Below, piece after piece: positions 43,865-52,534 of a stretch of 64,000 nucleotides of DNA. The position numbers and the translations under genes are program-made. Origin of the DNA: JACDHG01 sp963815295 (lineage in GTDB: Bacteria > Actinomycetota > Actinomycetes > Propionibacteriales > Nocardioidaceae); the NCBI GenBank assembly GCA_963815295.1, contig CAWFFZ010000001.1:248001-312000 (forward strand). The letters are read 5' to 3'. The notes beneath the pieces were generated by a model. That model had not been told where the DNA came from. It did not search any database and was given only the letters and a program-made list of their open reading frames with translations. Every line of letters starts with the position of its first letter. Position 1 is the first letter of the stretch.

Positions 43865-44725
43865 ATGCTCGATGTCGCACGCCTTCGCATCCTCGCTGCC
43901 GTCGCCCGCCACGGGTCGGTGACGGCGGCTGCCCGGGAGCTGCATTACTCCCAGCCGTCGGTGAGCCACCACCTCGCCCGGCTCGAAGCTGAGACCGGTG
44001 CCCAGCTGTTCCAGCGGGTCGGCCGCGGGATCCGGCTGACCGAGGCCGGCCGGATGCTGGCCGAGCGCGCGGCCGAGATTGTCGGACGGGTGGACTCCGC
44101 CGAGGCCGAGCTGTCGACCCACGTTGGGCTGAACGCCGGCCGGGTGCGGGTCGCGACGTTCGCATCGGCGCTGGTCGCCGTCATACCTCCAGCCGCTGAG
44201 CGCCTTGCGGCCCGCCACCCCGGCATCACGCTGGAGGTCCTTGACACGCATCCACCGGACGCGCTCGACATGCTACGTGCCGGCGAGGTCGACGCGGCTG
44301 TGGTGTTCAGGTACGACGAGGCACCGCCCGAGACCAACGGCATCCGGCTCATCCACCTGCTCGACGACCCGACATACCTCCTCACCCTGGATCGAAAACA
44401 ACGGCTCTCACAGCACCGCGAGGCCCAGTGGGTGGCCGGCTGCGAGACGTGCCGCGCGCACCTCGTCGCGCTGTGCCACCGCGCGGGGTTCGAGCCGAAC
44501 ATCGCCTACGGCACCGACGACATAGTCGGCATCCAGGCGCTCGTCGCGGCGGGGATGGGCGTCGCCACCATTCCCGGGCTCGCGCTGCGTGCCCACCAGG
44601 AGCCGAACGTCAACGCACACGAGATCCCGGACGCAACGAGGCACGTGTACATCGCAACGTATGGCGAACCGCCCGACCCGCCCGCGACCATGGCGCTGAT
44701 CGACGCGCTCGTCTCGACCGGCTGA
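43865..44725 (+). CDS. LysR-family transcriptional regulator
   Basis: A 286-residue LysR regulator. The N-terminal helix-turn-helix is LRILAAVARHGSVTAAARELHYSQPSVSHHLARLE, residues 7-41, and the effector domain follows from VRVATFASALVAVIPPA near residue 95. Cys residues cluster in GCETCRAHLVALCHRAG near 200, which is unusual and may allow sensing of a thiol or redox state, in keeping with the divergent cysteine dioxygenase-like gene. Confidence 0.9.
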   Translation: MLDVARLRILAAVARHGSVTAAARELHYSQPSVSHHLARLEAETGAQLFQRVGRGIRLTEAGRMLAERAAEIVGRVDSAEAELSTHVGLNAGRVRVATFASALVAVIPPAAERLAARHPGITLEVLDTHPPDALDMLRAGEVDAAVVFRYDEAPPETNGIRLIHLLDDPTYLLTLDRKQRLSQHREAQWVAGCETCRAHLVALCHRAGFEPNIAYGTDDIVGIQALVAAGMGVATIPGLALRAHQEPNVNAHEIPDATRHVYIATYGEPPDPPATMALIDALVSTG

Positions 44726-44728
44726 ACC

Positions 44729-45598
44729 TCAGCGACTGACAGCGGCCTCCCGGAGGATCCGCGACAGCTTGTCGGGGTTCCGCACGGTGTAGATCCCACT
44801 GACCAGGCCGTCCTCGACGCGCATCGACACGACGCTGTCGATCTCCCCATCCAGCCGGATGATCAGTGCCGGCCAGCCGTTCACCTGGGCCATCTCAGCC
44901 GTCATCGCGGCAGCCCAGGCCATGCCAGCCGCCAGCAGGCGAGCCACCTTCTCGGCGCCCACGATGGGCCTCGGCAGAGCCTGCTTGACACCGCCTCCGT
45001 CGCCAAGGGCGACGACGTCCGGCGCCAGGATGTCGACCAGATCCTGGAGGTCGCCGGTCGAGAGCGCCCGCTGGAACGCCTCCAGCGCAAACCGGGTATC
45101 TGCCGGGGAAACGACCCCGCGCGGCCGACGCGCGGCAACGTGCTCTCGCGCCCGGTGGGCGATCTGGCGTACGGCGGCCGGAGTCTTGCCCACTGCCTCA
45201 GCGAGCTCGTCGTACCCGAGGTCGAACACCTCGTGGAGCACGAACACTGCCCGCTGGGTAGGTGTGAGTGTCTCCAGCACCAGCAGCATCGCCATGGACA
45301 GGCTGTCCGCAAGCTCGACGTCCTCGGCCACATCGGGGCTCGTCAGCAGCGGCTCCGGCAGCCACGGCCCGATGTACTCCTCACGCCGCCTCGCCACTGT
45401 TCGCAACTGGTCGAGCGCCTTGCGAGTGACGATCCGGACCAGATAGGCGCGTGGGTCCCGGACCTCGGCCTGGTCGACGTTGGTCCACTTCAGCCAGGCC
45501 TCTTGCACGACGTCTTCGGCGTCGACTGCCGAGCCGAGCATCTCGTAGGCGACGGTGAAGAGCAGGCCGCGGTGCGTGACGAACGGGTCTCCGCTCAT
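44729..45598 (-). CDS. ECF41-type RNA polymerase sigma factor
   Basis: A 289-residue ECF sigma factor with a C-terminal SnoaL-like extension. Region 2 includes GSAVDAEDVVQEAWLKW near residue 25 and region 4 YDELAEAVGKTPAAVRQIAHRARE near 130. The linker has WLPEP and the C-terminal domain GDGGGVKQ, the two signatures of group ECF41, in which the extension controls sigma activity instead of a separate anti-sigma factor. It overlaps the upstream carboxymuconolactone decarboxylase gene by four bases (ATGA), the partner gene usual for ECF41. Confidence 0.92.
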   Translation of the reverse strand: MSGDPFVTHRGLLFTVAYEMLGSAVDAEDVVQEAWLKWTNVDQAEVRDPRAYLVRIVTRKALDQLRTVARRREEYIGPWLPEPLLTSPDVAEDVELADSLSMAMLLVLETLTPTQRAVFVLHEVFDLGYDELAEAVGKTPAAVRQIAHRAREHVAARRPRGVVSPADTRFALEAFQRALSTGDLQDLVDILAPDVVALGDGGGVKQALPRPIVGAEKVARLLAAGMAWAAAMTAEMAQVNGWPALIIRLDGEIDSVVSMRVEDGLVSGIYTVRNPDKLSRILREAAVSR

Positions 45599-46188
45599 GG
45601 CGTGGAGACTACGGGCACCGTCGGTGTCGCGAGCGGCTGCAGGCCACAGGCTGCGGCGTACTCCTCCGATCGGATGCCGAGGGCGACATTGGCCCGGGCG
45701 CTGAGGTTCATGAAGGCAACCTTCGCGGTCAGCTCCACGAGCGCCGCGGCCCCCAGCTCCTCGAGCAAGGCGGCCGACATCTCGTCGGTGACGGTCGGCG
45801 AGGTCTGGCACATCGCCACGGCATACTCCATGACCCGTCGCTCCAGCGGCGTGAACACGTCAGATTCGCGCCACCTCGGCACCTCGCGCGCCTTGGCCTC
45901 GTCCAGTCCCTTGTTGTGGGTCATGAAGTAGCCGAGGTCCAGGCAGAAGCTGCAGCCAACCTCGGCGGCCGCGGCCATGGTCGCGATGGATGCCAAGTTG
46001 CGGTCGAGACGGTCCCACTTGTCCGTCTTGCCGCCGAACCGCATCATGTCCTTGAAGACCGGCGGGTTGTGCCACAGCACCTCGGCACCCTCCGGTACGC
46101 CGCCGACCATCTTGCGCATCGCGATCTTGAGCAGTCCTCCGTAGACGCCATTGAGCTCGGTCCCGGGAACGCGGGTGTTGCTGGTCAT
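45595..46188 (-). CDS. carboxymuconolactone decarboxylase family protein
   Basis: A 197-residue AhpD-like protein. The redox CxxC with its following His lies in AAEVGCSFCLDLGYFMTHNKGLDE near residue 75. Such proteins are likely peroxide or thiol oxidoreductases. The gene sits directly upstream of the ECF41 sigma gene and is the expected target of that sigma. ATG 46188 has AGGAGG about six bases upstream; a start ten codons earlier is less likely. Confidence 0.9.
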   Translation of the reverse strand: MTSNTRVPGTELNGVYGGLLKIAMRKMVGGVPEGAEVLWHNPPVFKDMMRFGGKTDKWDRLDRNLASIATMAAAAEVGCSFCLDLGYFMTHNKGLDEAKAREVPRWRESDVFTPLERRVMEYAVAMCQTSPTVTDEMSAALLEELGAAALVELTAKVAFMNLSARANVALGIRSEEYAAACGLQPLATPTVPVVSTP

Positions 46189-46221
46189 CACTGCCTCCTG
46201 TTGTCGGTCATTCGACATGAA

Positions 46222-46248
46222 GACGCCGCTCGGCAGTGAGTTGTGACA
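46222..46248 (-). promoter_or_regulatory. ECF41-type promoter
   Basis: On the minus strand TGTCACA (46248-46242), 16 bases, then CGTC (46225-46222), about 34 bases upstream of the carboxymuconolactone decarboxylase start. TGTCACA and CGTC are the -35 and -10 elements reported for ECF41 sigma factors, so the operon is probably switched on by its own second gene. Confidence 0.8.
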
Positions 46249-46258
46249 GTCCGGCGCG

Positions 46259-48427
46259 TCAGGAGGTCGTGAGAATGACGAGTTGCTGGGTCGCTCGGGT
46301 CATCGCGACGTAGCGGTCGACCGCTCCTTCGATCCCGGTGCCGAACCCCTCTGGGTCAACGAGGACGACGAGGTCGAACTCGAGCCCCTTCGACAGCTCC
46401 GGGGTGAGCCACCGGACTCGGGACGTCTGCTGCAGCGGGCCGGTTTCGATGTCACCAGTGCCGATGACGCAGGCGATTCCTTCGGCATGTTCGTCGAGCC
46501 AGGTATCCAGGATGGAGCCCAGATCCGACGCAGATCCGTGTACGACGGGGATGCCACCGGTGCGGATGGAGGTCGGCACGTTGGCGTCCGGGAACACCGT
46601 CCTGATGACCGGCTCGGCTTCGGTCATGACTTCTTCCGGAGTCCGGTAGTTGATGCTCAAAGAGGCCAGGCTGATCCGGTCGATGCCCACCCGCTCGAGC
46701 CGTTCCTGCCACGGCTGCGTGAATCCGTGCCTAGCCTGAGCGCGATCCCCGACGATGGTGAAGCTCCGGGACGGGCAGCGGAGCAGCAACATCTGCCACT
46801 CTGCGTCGGTCAGTTCCTGCGCCTCGTCCACGACGATGTGGGCGAACGGGCCGGCGAGCAGATCGGGGTCGGCGCTGGGCAGTGCGGACGCGTCGACCAG
46901 GGCGTCGTGGAAGTCTTCTCCGCGGAGCATCGACACCAGGCCGTCACCGTACTCGTCGCCGCCGACCTGGATCAGTTCGTCGACGACGCGTTCCATGCGC
47001 TCGCGCTCGGCGGCGACCGTGGCCTCAGCCCGACGCTTGCGTCGTGACACCTCCGGGTCGCCGAGCCGCTGCCGTGCGGCGTCCAGGAGCGGCAGGTCGG
47101 ACACTGTCCAGGCCTGAGAGTCCCCGCGCTGCAGCTTCTGCACCTCGTCGGGGCTGAGCCAGGGAGCACACCTGCGTAGGTACGCGGGCACCGACCACAA
47201 ATCTCCGACGAGGTCAGTTGCTTCGATCAGCGGCCACGCTCGGTTGAAGGTGTCGATCAGCTCCTGGTTCTGCAGCAGCGACCTGCGCAGCAGTTCAGGT
47301 GAGACCTCGTCGTCGCCGTGCTTGTCCATCAGGATCGTGAGCAGCTCGTCCAAGACCAGGTCGCGCGCCTCGTTGTGCGGAGTTCCGTGACCGGCTGCGA
47401 ATGCCTCGGTCCAATCGCCGGCGCTGAGCCAGATGTCGGACCAGTAGGTCTCGACCGTCATCGGCTCGTGAGGCGGCTCCTCATAGAGCCTTACGGCTGG
47501 CTCAATCGCCTTCACCATGTCGGCGGTCGACTTGAGGCGAGCGACGTCCGGGTCGGTCTCGATCGCCGCCGCGGCCCCTGCGGGGACGAGGTCGCGCAGA
47601 GTGCAGGTCTGCACGCCCTCCTCTCCGAGGCTCGGGAGTACGTCGGCGACGTAGGCAAGGTAGGGCTGGTGCGGACCGACGAACAGCACCCCACCCCGGC
47701 TGTGGCCGAGGCGCGGGTCGGAGTAGAGGAGGTAGGCCGTGCGGTGCAGAGCGACGACCGTCTTCCCGGTGCCCGGCCCGCCGTCGACGATGAGGGCGCC
47801 GCGGGACCCCGCGCGGATGATCGCGTCCTGGTCGGCCTGGATGGTGGCGAGCACGTCCCGCATTTGGGGCGACCGGCTGCTGCCCAGACTCGCGATGAAG
47901 GCGGACTGGTCGTCGAGCGCGGCACGCCCTTCAAGCCCGTCCGAGGTGAACACCTCGTCCCAGTAGTCGCGGATCCGTCCGCGGGTCCATCGGTACCGGC
48001 GGCGGCTTGCCAACCCCATCGGGTTGGCGTGGGTCGCGCCGAAGAACGGCTCAGCCGCAGGGGAACGCCAGTCGAGCAGCAGCCGACGACCCTCGCTGTC
48101 AGTGAGGCCAAGCCGCCCGACGTACACGGGCTCGGGGTTGTCCGCCCTGACGATGTGCCCGAGGCAAAGGTCCAGACCGAAGCGGCGCAGCGTGCGCAGG
48201 CGAGAGGTCAGCCGGTAGATCTCCATGTCACGGTCCATCGCCTGCTGGCCAATGCCGCCGGGCGCCTTGCGCTCGGCATCGAGACGGTCGGCGAGGTCGG
48301 CGATCGACTGCTCGAGGCTCTCTGCGATGGCAGCGAAGTGCTGCTCGTCGCCGTCGATCAGGGTTGGGTCGGCCTTGTGAGTGAGGTTGTCGGGTAGGTC
48401 AAACGCGCTTGTCGTCAGGCTGTTCAC
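46259..48427 (-). CDS. helR: HelD/HelR-type RNA polymerase-rescue helicase
   Basis: A 722-residue superfamily 1 ATPase of the actinobacterial HelD group. An N-terminal coiled-coil (residues about 30-90) precedes Walker A GGPGTGKT at 216-223. Further motifs are VVDEAQELTDAEWQML (Walker B), VGDRAQA and INYRTPEEV, and the C-terminal KGLEFDLVVLVDP and YVAMTRATQQL. HelD proteins dislodge RNA polymerase from nucleic acids; HelR variants also displace rifamycins and confer tolerance. A palindrome of the rifamycin-associated-element type lies 113 bases upstream, which is why I name it HelR. GTG 48427 has GGAG nine bases before it. Confidence 0.87.
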   Translation of the reverse strand: MNSLTTSAFDLPDNLTHKADPTLIDGDEQHFAAIAESLEQSIADLADRLDAERKAPGGIGQQAMDRDMEIYRLTSRLRTLRRFGLDLCLGHIVRADNPEPVYVGRLGLTDSEGRRLLLDWRSPAAEPFFGATHANPMGLASRRRYRWTRGRIRDYWDEVFTSDGLEGRAALDDQSAFIASLGSSRSPQMRDVLATIQADQDAIIRAGSRGALIVDGGPGTGKTVVALHRTAYLLYSDPRLGHSRGGVLFVGPHQPYLAYVADVLPSLGEEGVQTCTLRDLVPAGAAAAIETDPDVARLKSTADMVKAIEPAVRLYEEPPHEPMTVETYWSDIWLSAGDWTEAFAAGHGTPHNEARDLVLDELLTILMDKHGDDEVSPELLRRSLLQNQELIDTFNRAWPLIEATDLVGDLWSVPAYLRRCAPWLSPDEVQKLQRGDSQAWTVSDLPLLDAARQRLGDPEVSRRKRRAEATVAAERERMERVVDELIQVGGDEYGDGLVSMLRGEDFHDALVDASALPSADPDLLAGPFAHIVVDEAQELTDAEWQMLLLRCPSRSFTIVGDRAQARHGFTQPWQERLERVGIDRISLASLSINYRTPEEVMTEAEPVIRTVFPDANVPTSIRTGGIPVVHGSASDLGSILDTWLDEHAEGIACVIGTGDIETGPLQQTSRVRWLTPELSKGLEFDLVVLVDPEGFGTGIEGAVDRYVAMTRATQQLVILTTS

Positions 48428-48540
48428 CTCATCAGCTCCGATCGAACAGCAGCTGCGCGGCTTCCGTCGCCACGTGGGTGCATTGCGTGTCCCCCAATTC
48501 CGTTGGTTCTGGCTCGGGCGGCAATTCTGAGGCACGACCC

Positions 48541-48559
48541 GGGGCTTGCGGCAAGCCCC
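48541..48559. promoter_or_regulatory. rifamycin-associated element (RAE)-like palindrome
   Basis: GGGGCTTGCGGCAAGCCCC: nine-base perfect arms around one central base, between dnaB and the helR start. It closely matches, from memory, the 19-bp RAE found upstream of rifamycin-inactivating genes and helR in actinobacteria, which mediates rifampicin-inducible expression. Confidence 0.8.
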
Positions 48560-48647
48560 CTGTGGCGCTATACGTTGGAAGTAGAGCGCTGTTGCGTCCG
48601 TGCCCCTGAGCGCGATAGCGACCGGCTGCACGGACGCAAGAGACTTG

Positions 48648-50039
48648 TCAGTCGTGGGCCATGTCGATGAAACGCGAGTAGTGGCCCTGGAACGCCAGCA
48701 CGAGGTCTTTGGTCTGGCCGTTGCGGTGCTTGGCCACAATCAGGTCGGCCTCGCCAGGACGGGTGGCTTCGCCTTGCTTCTCGTACAGATCCTCACGGTG
48801 GAGCAGGATCACCACGTCGGCGTCCTGCTCCAACGAGCCACTCTCACGAAGGTCGGACAGCAATGGCCGTTTCGAGGTGCGCTGCTCGGAGCCACGGTTG
48901 AGCTGCGAGATCGCGATCACCGGGATGTCGAGCTCCTTGGCGAGCAGCTTGATCTGGCGGGAGAACTCCGACACCTCCAGCTGGCGGGACTCGACCTTCT
49001 TGCCCGACGTCATCAGCTGCAGGTAGTCGACGACGATCAGCCGTAGGTCGTGGCGCTGCTTGAGCCGTCGCGCCTTGGCCCTGATCTCCATCATCGTCAG
49101 GTTGGGCGAGTCATCGATGAACAACGGCGCATCAGACACGTCACCCATCTTGCGGGCCAGCTTGTTCCAGTCGTCGTCGCTCATCTTGCCGTTGCGCATG
49201 TGATGCATCGGGACCCGCGCCTCGGCCGACAGCAGCCGCATCGTGATCTCGGTGCGGCTCATCTCCAGCGAGAAGATGACACTGGCCAGCCCGTGCTTGA
49301 TCGACGCCGACCGAGCGATATCCAAACCCAGGGTGGACTTCCCGACGGCCGGTCTTGCCGCCAGAATCACCATCTGCCCTCCGTGGAGGCCGTTGGTCAG
49401 GTCGTCAAGCTCCTGGAAGCCGGTGGGGACACCTGCCATCGCCCCGTCGCGGTTGCCGATGGCCTCGAGCTCGTCGAGGGTGACCTCCATGATGTCGGAC
49501 AGTGGGGCGTAGTCCTCCGACGTACGCCGGTCGGTGACCGCGTAGACCTCGGCCTGTGCCTGGTCGACCACGTCGTCGACCTGCCCCTCGGCGGCATACC
49601 CGATCTGGACGATCTTCGTGCCGGCGTCGACGAGCCGACGCAAGATGGCCTTCTCTCGGACGATGCCGGCGTAGTAGCCGGCGTTTGCCGCGACCGGCAC
49701 CCCCGCGACCAAGGTGTGGAGGTACGGCGCGCCGCCGACTCGGGGCAGATCGCCAGCCCTGGTGAGCTCTGCGGACACGGTGATCGCATCAGCAGGCTCG
49801 CCTCGGCCGTAAAGGTCGAGGACGGCGTCGTAGATCAGCTCGTGGGCGGGCCGATAGAAGTCGCTACCGCGGATGACCTCGACGACGTCGGCGATCGCGT
49901 CCTTGCTCAGGAGCATCGCACCGAGCACGGACTGCTCGGCGTGTTCGTCTTGGGGTGGGGTGCGACCAGCAGAAGCAGCACTGGAGTCGTAGCCGTCGTC
50001 GGGGACGGTCTGACGGCCGTAGTACTCAGTGATGCTCAC
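48648..50039 (-). CDS. dnaB: replicative DNA helicase
   Basis: A 463-residue hexameric replication helicase. The N-terminal domain starts at DEHAEQSVLGAMLLS near residue 33. The RecA-like core has Walker A LAARPAVGKSTL near 235, LIVVDYLQLM near 340 and AISQLNRGSEQR near 380. The length shows that there is no intein, unlike in several actinobacteria. GTG 50039 follows a GAAGGAG ribosome site. It lies near rplI-rpsR-ssb-rpsF, as in other actinobacterial chromosomes. Confidence 0.96.
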   Translation of the reverse strand: MSITEYYGRQTVPDDGYDSSAASAGRTPPQDEHAEQSVLGAMLLSKDAIADVVEVIRGSDFYRPAHELIYDAVLDLYGRGEPADAITVSAELTRAGDLPRVGGAPYLHTLVAGVPVAANAGYYAGIVREKAILRRLVDAGTKIVQIGYAAEGQVDDVVDQAQAEVYAVTDRRTSEDYAPLSDIMEVTLDELEAIGNRDGAMAGVPTGFQELDDLTNGLHGGQMVILAARPAVGKSTLGLDIARSASIKHGLASVIFSLEMSRTEITMRLLSAEARVPMHHMRNGKMSDDDWNKLARKMGDVSDAPLFIDDSPNLTMMEIRAKARRLKQRHDLRLIVVDYLQLMTSGKKVESRQLEVSEFSRQIKLLAKELDIPVIAISQLNRGSEQRTSKRPLLSDLRESGSLEQDADVVILLHREDLYEKQGEATRPGEADLIVAKHRNGQTKDLVLAFQGHYSRFIDMAHD

Positions 50040-50208
50040 CTGTCTCCTTCGTCACTCTCGGGAGCGGTTGGTTCTGTTTGCGAGGCTAACCGGAGGTTCC
50101 GACAGAGCGGGCTCGAGACACCTCGCGGAGGGATGGGAATATGTGCGTCACAAGGAAGGGACGCTACGGGGGATCTCGGCCGCGTGATAGTTCGCGATCA
50201 ACACCCCC

Positions 50209-50347
50209 TGTGGAAAAGTCGTTACGCCTGTGGAAAAGGCCTCAGTTGGTGTGCACAGGTTGGGGATAGAACCGTGGACAAGAATCTCTACGGGGAAGGG
50301 AGACCCGGTTTGACCTGCGACAATGCCCTTCCGCGCTTGTGGAGAAA
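50209..50347. promoter_or_regulatory. cluster of DnaA-box-like sequences between dnaB and the MATE gene
   Basis: Four 9-mers close to the DnaA box TTATCCACA occur on one strand: TGTGGAAAA at 50209-50217 and 50229-50237, CGTGGACAA at 50273-50281, and TGTGGAGAA at 50339-50347. The first two lie in a direct repeat 20 bases apart. The spacer 50040-50377 (338 bases) has no gene. It might titrate DnaA or tune dnaB transcription. Each box deviates from consensus by one or two bases. Confidence 0.45.
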
Positions 50348-50377
50348 AGAAAGTTTCGAACTTTCTGGTGCGCGCGG

Positions 50378-51832
50378 ATGAGCGATCCACCACCGGACGA
50401 ATTAGCACCTCCCGACCCTGGTCGCCCCCGGTTTCCCACAAGTGCTGCAGACACGCCGAGCGACACGCCGCCACCGGGCACCGGCCGTGGTGGCGGGGCT
50501 CGAAATGCGCGACGCCAGCAGGACCGCGAGATTGCCCGGCTGGCCATCCCGGCGTTTGCCGCCCTGATCTCCGAGCCGCTCTTCCTGCTGGCCGACGCGG
50601 CCATCGTCGGACACCTCGGCACAGCCCAGCTCGCCGCCCTCGGGATCGCCGGCACCGTCGTACAGACGGGAGTCGGGCTGTTTGTCTTCCTGGCCTACGG
50701 AACCACGTCAAGCGTCGCCCGGAGCATCGGTGCCGGCGACCGGCGCGCAGCCCTCAGCCTCGGAGTGGACGGGTTGTGGCTGGCCGCGATCATCAGCGCT
50801 GCCGTGGTGGCGCTGACGTTCGTGTTCACGCCGGCGATCGTCGACGCCTTCGGCCCGGCTTCCGACGTCCGCGAGTTTGCGATCACCTATCTGCGGATCG
50901 CGTCGTTCGGTGTCGCCGCCTTGCTGGTCATGTTCGCCGCCACGGGGGTCCTGCGCGGGCTGCAGGACACCCGCACCCCGCTCGTGGTCGCCGTCGTCGC
51001 GAACCTCGTCAACATCGTGCTGAACGTGACCTTCGTCTACGGGTTCGACTGGGGCATCGCAGGGTCGGCGTGGGGCACTCTGGTCGCCCAAGGCGTTGCC
51101 GCAGTCGTGATGGTGTACGTCGTCGTGCGAGCGGCTCGCCGCTTCGGCGCGCCGCTCGGACCTCACCGGCCAGGGGTGGTGGCAGCGTGGCGGGTGGGCG
51201 TGCCGCTCATCGTCCGCACGCTCACCCTGCGGGCCGCTCTCCTCCTGGCCACTTACGTCGCCGCCACCGTGTCCACACCCGCCATTGCCGCACACCAGGT
51301 GGCGTTCACGCTGTGGACGTTCCTCGCCTTCGCTCTCGACGCGATCGCCATTGCAGGGCAGGCCATCACCGGCAAGCTGTTGGGCGCCAGCGATGCCGCA
51401 GGCGCGCGCGCCGCCACTCGACGGATGATCACCTGGGGCGTGGTGTGTGGCGTGGTGCTCGGGCTCCTGATCTTCGTGACCAGGCCGCTCGTCGTACCCC
51501 TGTTCACCCCGGACGCCGAGGTTCAGGATCTGCTCGCCGGCGTGCTCTTGATCGTCGCACTCCACCAGCCGATCTCCGGCGTCGTGTTCGTGCTCGACGG
51601 TGTGCTCATCGGCGCGGGCGACGGACGCTACCTCGCCTGGGCCGGCGTCATCAACCTGGCGGCGTTCGTGCCGCTGGCGCTGGCTGTGATGTGGTTCGAC
51701 GGTGGTCTTGCAGCACTGTGGTGGGCGTTCTCCGGGTTCATGTTGGTGCGGATGCTCACGTTGGTATGGCGTGAGCGCAGCGACCGCTGGCTTGTGCTCG
51801 GTGCTGTGTCATCGCCGTCCGCCAAGCGTTGA
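50378..51832 (+). CDS. MATE family efflux transporter (DinF-like)
   Basis: A 484-residue protein with about twelve transmembrane helices. Conserved segments are IAGTVVQTGVGLFVFLAYGTTSSVAR near residue 90 and the matching second half AFTLWTFLAFALDAIAIAGQAITGKLLG near 310. MATE transporters export cationic drugs or metabolites against Na+ or H+. The first 45 residues are Pro/Gly-rich and cytoplasmic. Start uncertain: ATG 50378 is chosen; GTG 50339 would add 13 residues. Confidence 0.9.
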   Translation: MSDPPPDELAPPDPGRPRFPTSAADTPSDTPPPGTGRGGGARNARRQQDREIARLAIPAFAALISEPLFLLADAAIVGHLGTAQLAALGIAGTVVQTGVGLFVFLAYGTTSSVARSIGAGDRRAALSLGVDGLWLAAIISAAVVALTFVFTPAIVDAFGPASDVREFAITYLRIASFGVAALLVMFAATGVLRGLQDTRTPLVVAVVANLVNIVLNVTFVYGFDWGIAGSAWGTLVAQGVAAVVMVYVVVRAARRFGAPLGPHRPGVVAAWRVGVPLIVRTLTLRAALLLATYVAATVSTPAIAAHQVAFTLWTFLAFALDAIAIAGQAITGKLLGASDAAGARAATRRMITWGVVCGVVLGLLIFVTRPLVVPLFTPDAEVQDLLAGVLLIVALHQPISGVVFVLDGVLIGAGDGRYLAWAGVINLAAFVPLALAVMWFDGGLAALWWAFSGFMLVRMLTLVWRERSDRWLVLGAVSSPSAKR

Positions 51833-52037
51833 CACCGCGGTCACCCTCGCAGGGCTGGGGCTCTGCGTGGGCGGGTGGGCGGCCAACCCGGCCGATCACG
51901 ACCTGGCGGTCAGCCTGATCGGCTGGAGCCGCGTCGTCACCGCAGTGGGGATCACGACGTACGTCGTCGTGCTCGTCCTAGCTGCTGGGCGGGATTGGGC
52001 CCAGGCGCCGGAGTCACGAACGGCCGCCACCCGGTAG
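51801..52037 (+). CDS. possible small membrane protein, unknown
   Basis: A frame of about 78 residues overlaps the end of the MATE gene and runs to 52037. It has two hydrophobic stretches, AVTLAGLGLCVGGWAAN and VVTAVGITTYVVVLVLAAG, with a polar tail, as in small two-helix membrane proteins. The GTG start at 51801 lies inside the MATE gene and has no clear ribosome site. It fills the only gap before rplI. It could be spurious. Confidence 0.4.
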   Translation: MLCHRRPPSVDTAVTLAGLGLCVGGWAANPADHDLAVSLIGWSRVVTAVGITTYVVVLVLAAGRDWAQAPESRTAATR

Positions 52038-52075
52038 TCAGGCGGCGGCCAGTTGCGTGCTGTCAGGCTGTGTGG

Positions 52076-52522
52076 TCAGGAGGCGACGACGTCGAGGTTC
52101 AGCTTCGCTGAAACCTCGTCGTGCACCTTGACGTCGACATCGTGCGCGCCGACCGACTTGATCGGCTGACTCACCTGGATCCGACGCTTGTCGATGTCGG
52201 GGCCACCGGCCGCCTTCACCGCTTCGACGATCTCGGCGACGGTGACGGCTCCGAACAGCCGGCCGCTGGGGCCCGCCTGCGCCGGAACTCGCACCGTGAG
52301 GGCCTCGAGCTGCCGCTTGACCTCCTCCGCGTGGTCGACGTCGCGAACATCGCGGACGGAGCGAGCCTTCTGGATCGACTCGATCTGCTTCTCGGCGCCC
52401 TTGGTCCACCGGATGGCGAATCCGCGAGGCATCAGGTAGTTACGACCGTAGCCGTCCTTGACCTCGACAATGTCACCTGGTGCGCCGAGGTTGGAGACTT
52501 CTTGAGTCAAGATGAGCTTCAT
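52076..52522 (-). CDS. rplI: 50S ribosomal protein L9
   Basis: A 148-residue L9. The RNA-binding N-terminal domain MKLILTQEVSNLGAPGDIVEVKDGYGRNYL is canonical, followed by the long helix and the C-terminal domain with LEALTVRVPAQAG and LFGAVTVAEIVEAV. It is the last gene of the rpsF-ssb-rpsR-rplI operon, 12 bases after rpsR. Confidence 0.97.
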   Translation of the reverse strand: MKLILTQEVSNLGAPGDIVEVKDGYGRNYLMPRGFAIRWTKGAEKQIESIQKARSVRDVRDVDHAEEVKRQLEALTVRVPAQAGPSGRLFGAVTVAEIVEAVKAAGGPDIDKRRIQVSQPIKSVGAHDVDVKVHDEVSAKLNLDVVAS

Positions 52523-52534
52523 CGCAGGCTCCTC

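Noticed and set aside
48648..50039. DnaB intein
   Set aside because: The gene has normal length and an uninterrupted Walker A and catalytic core.
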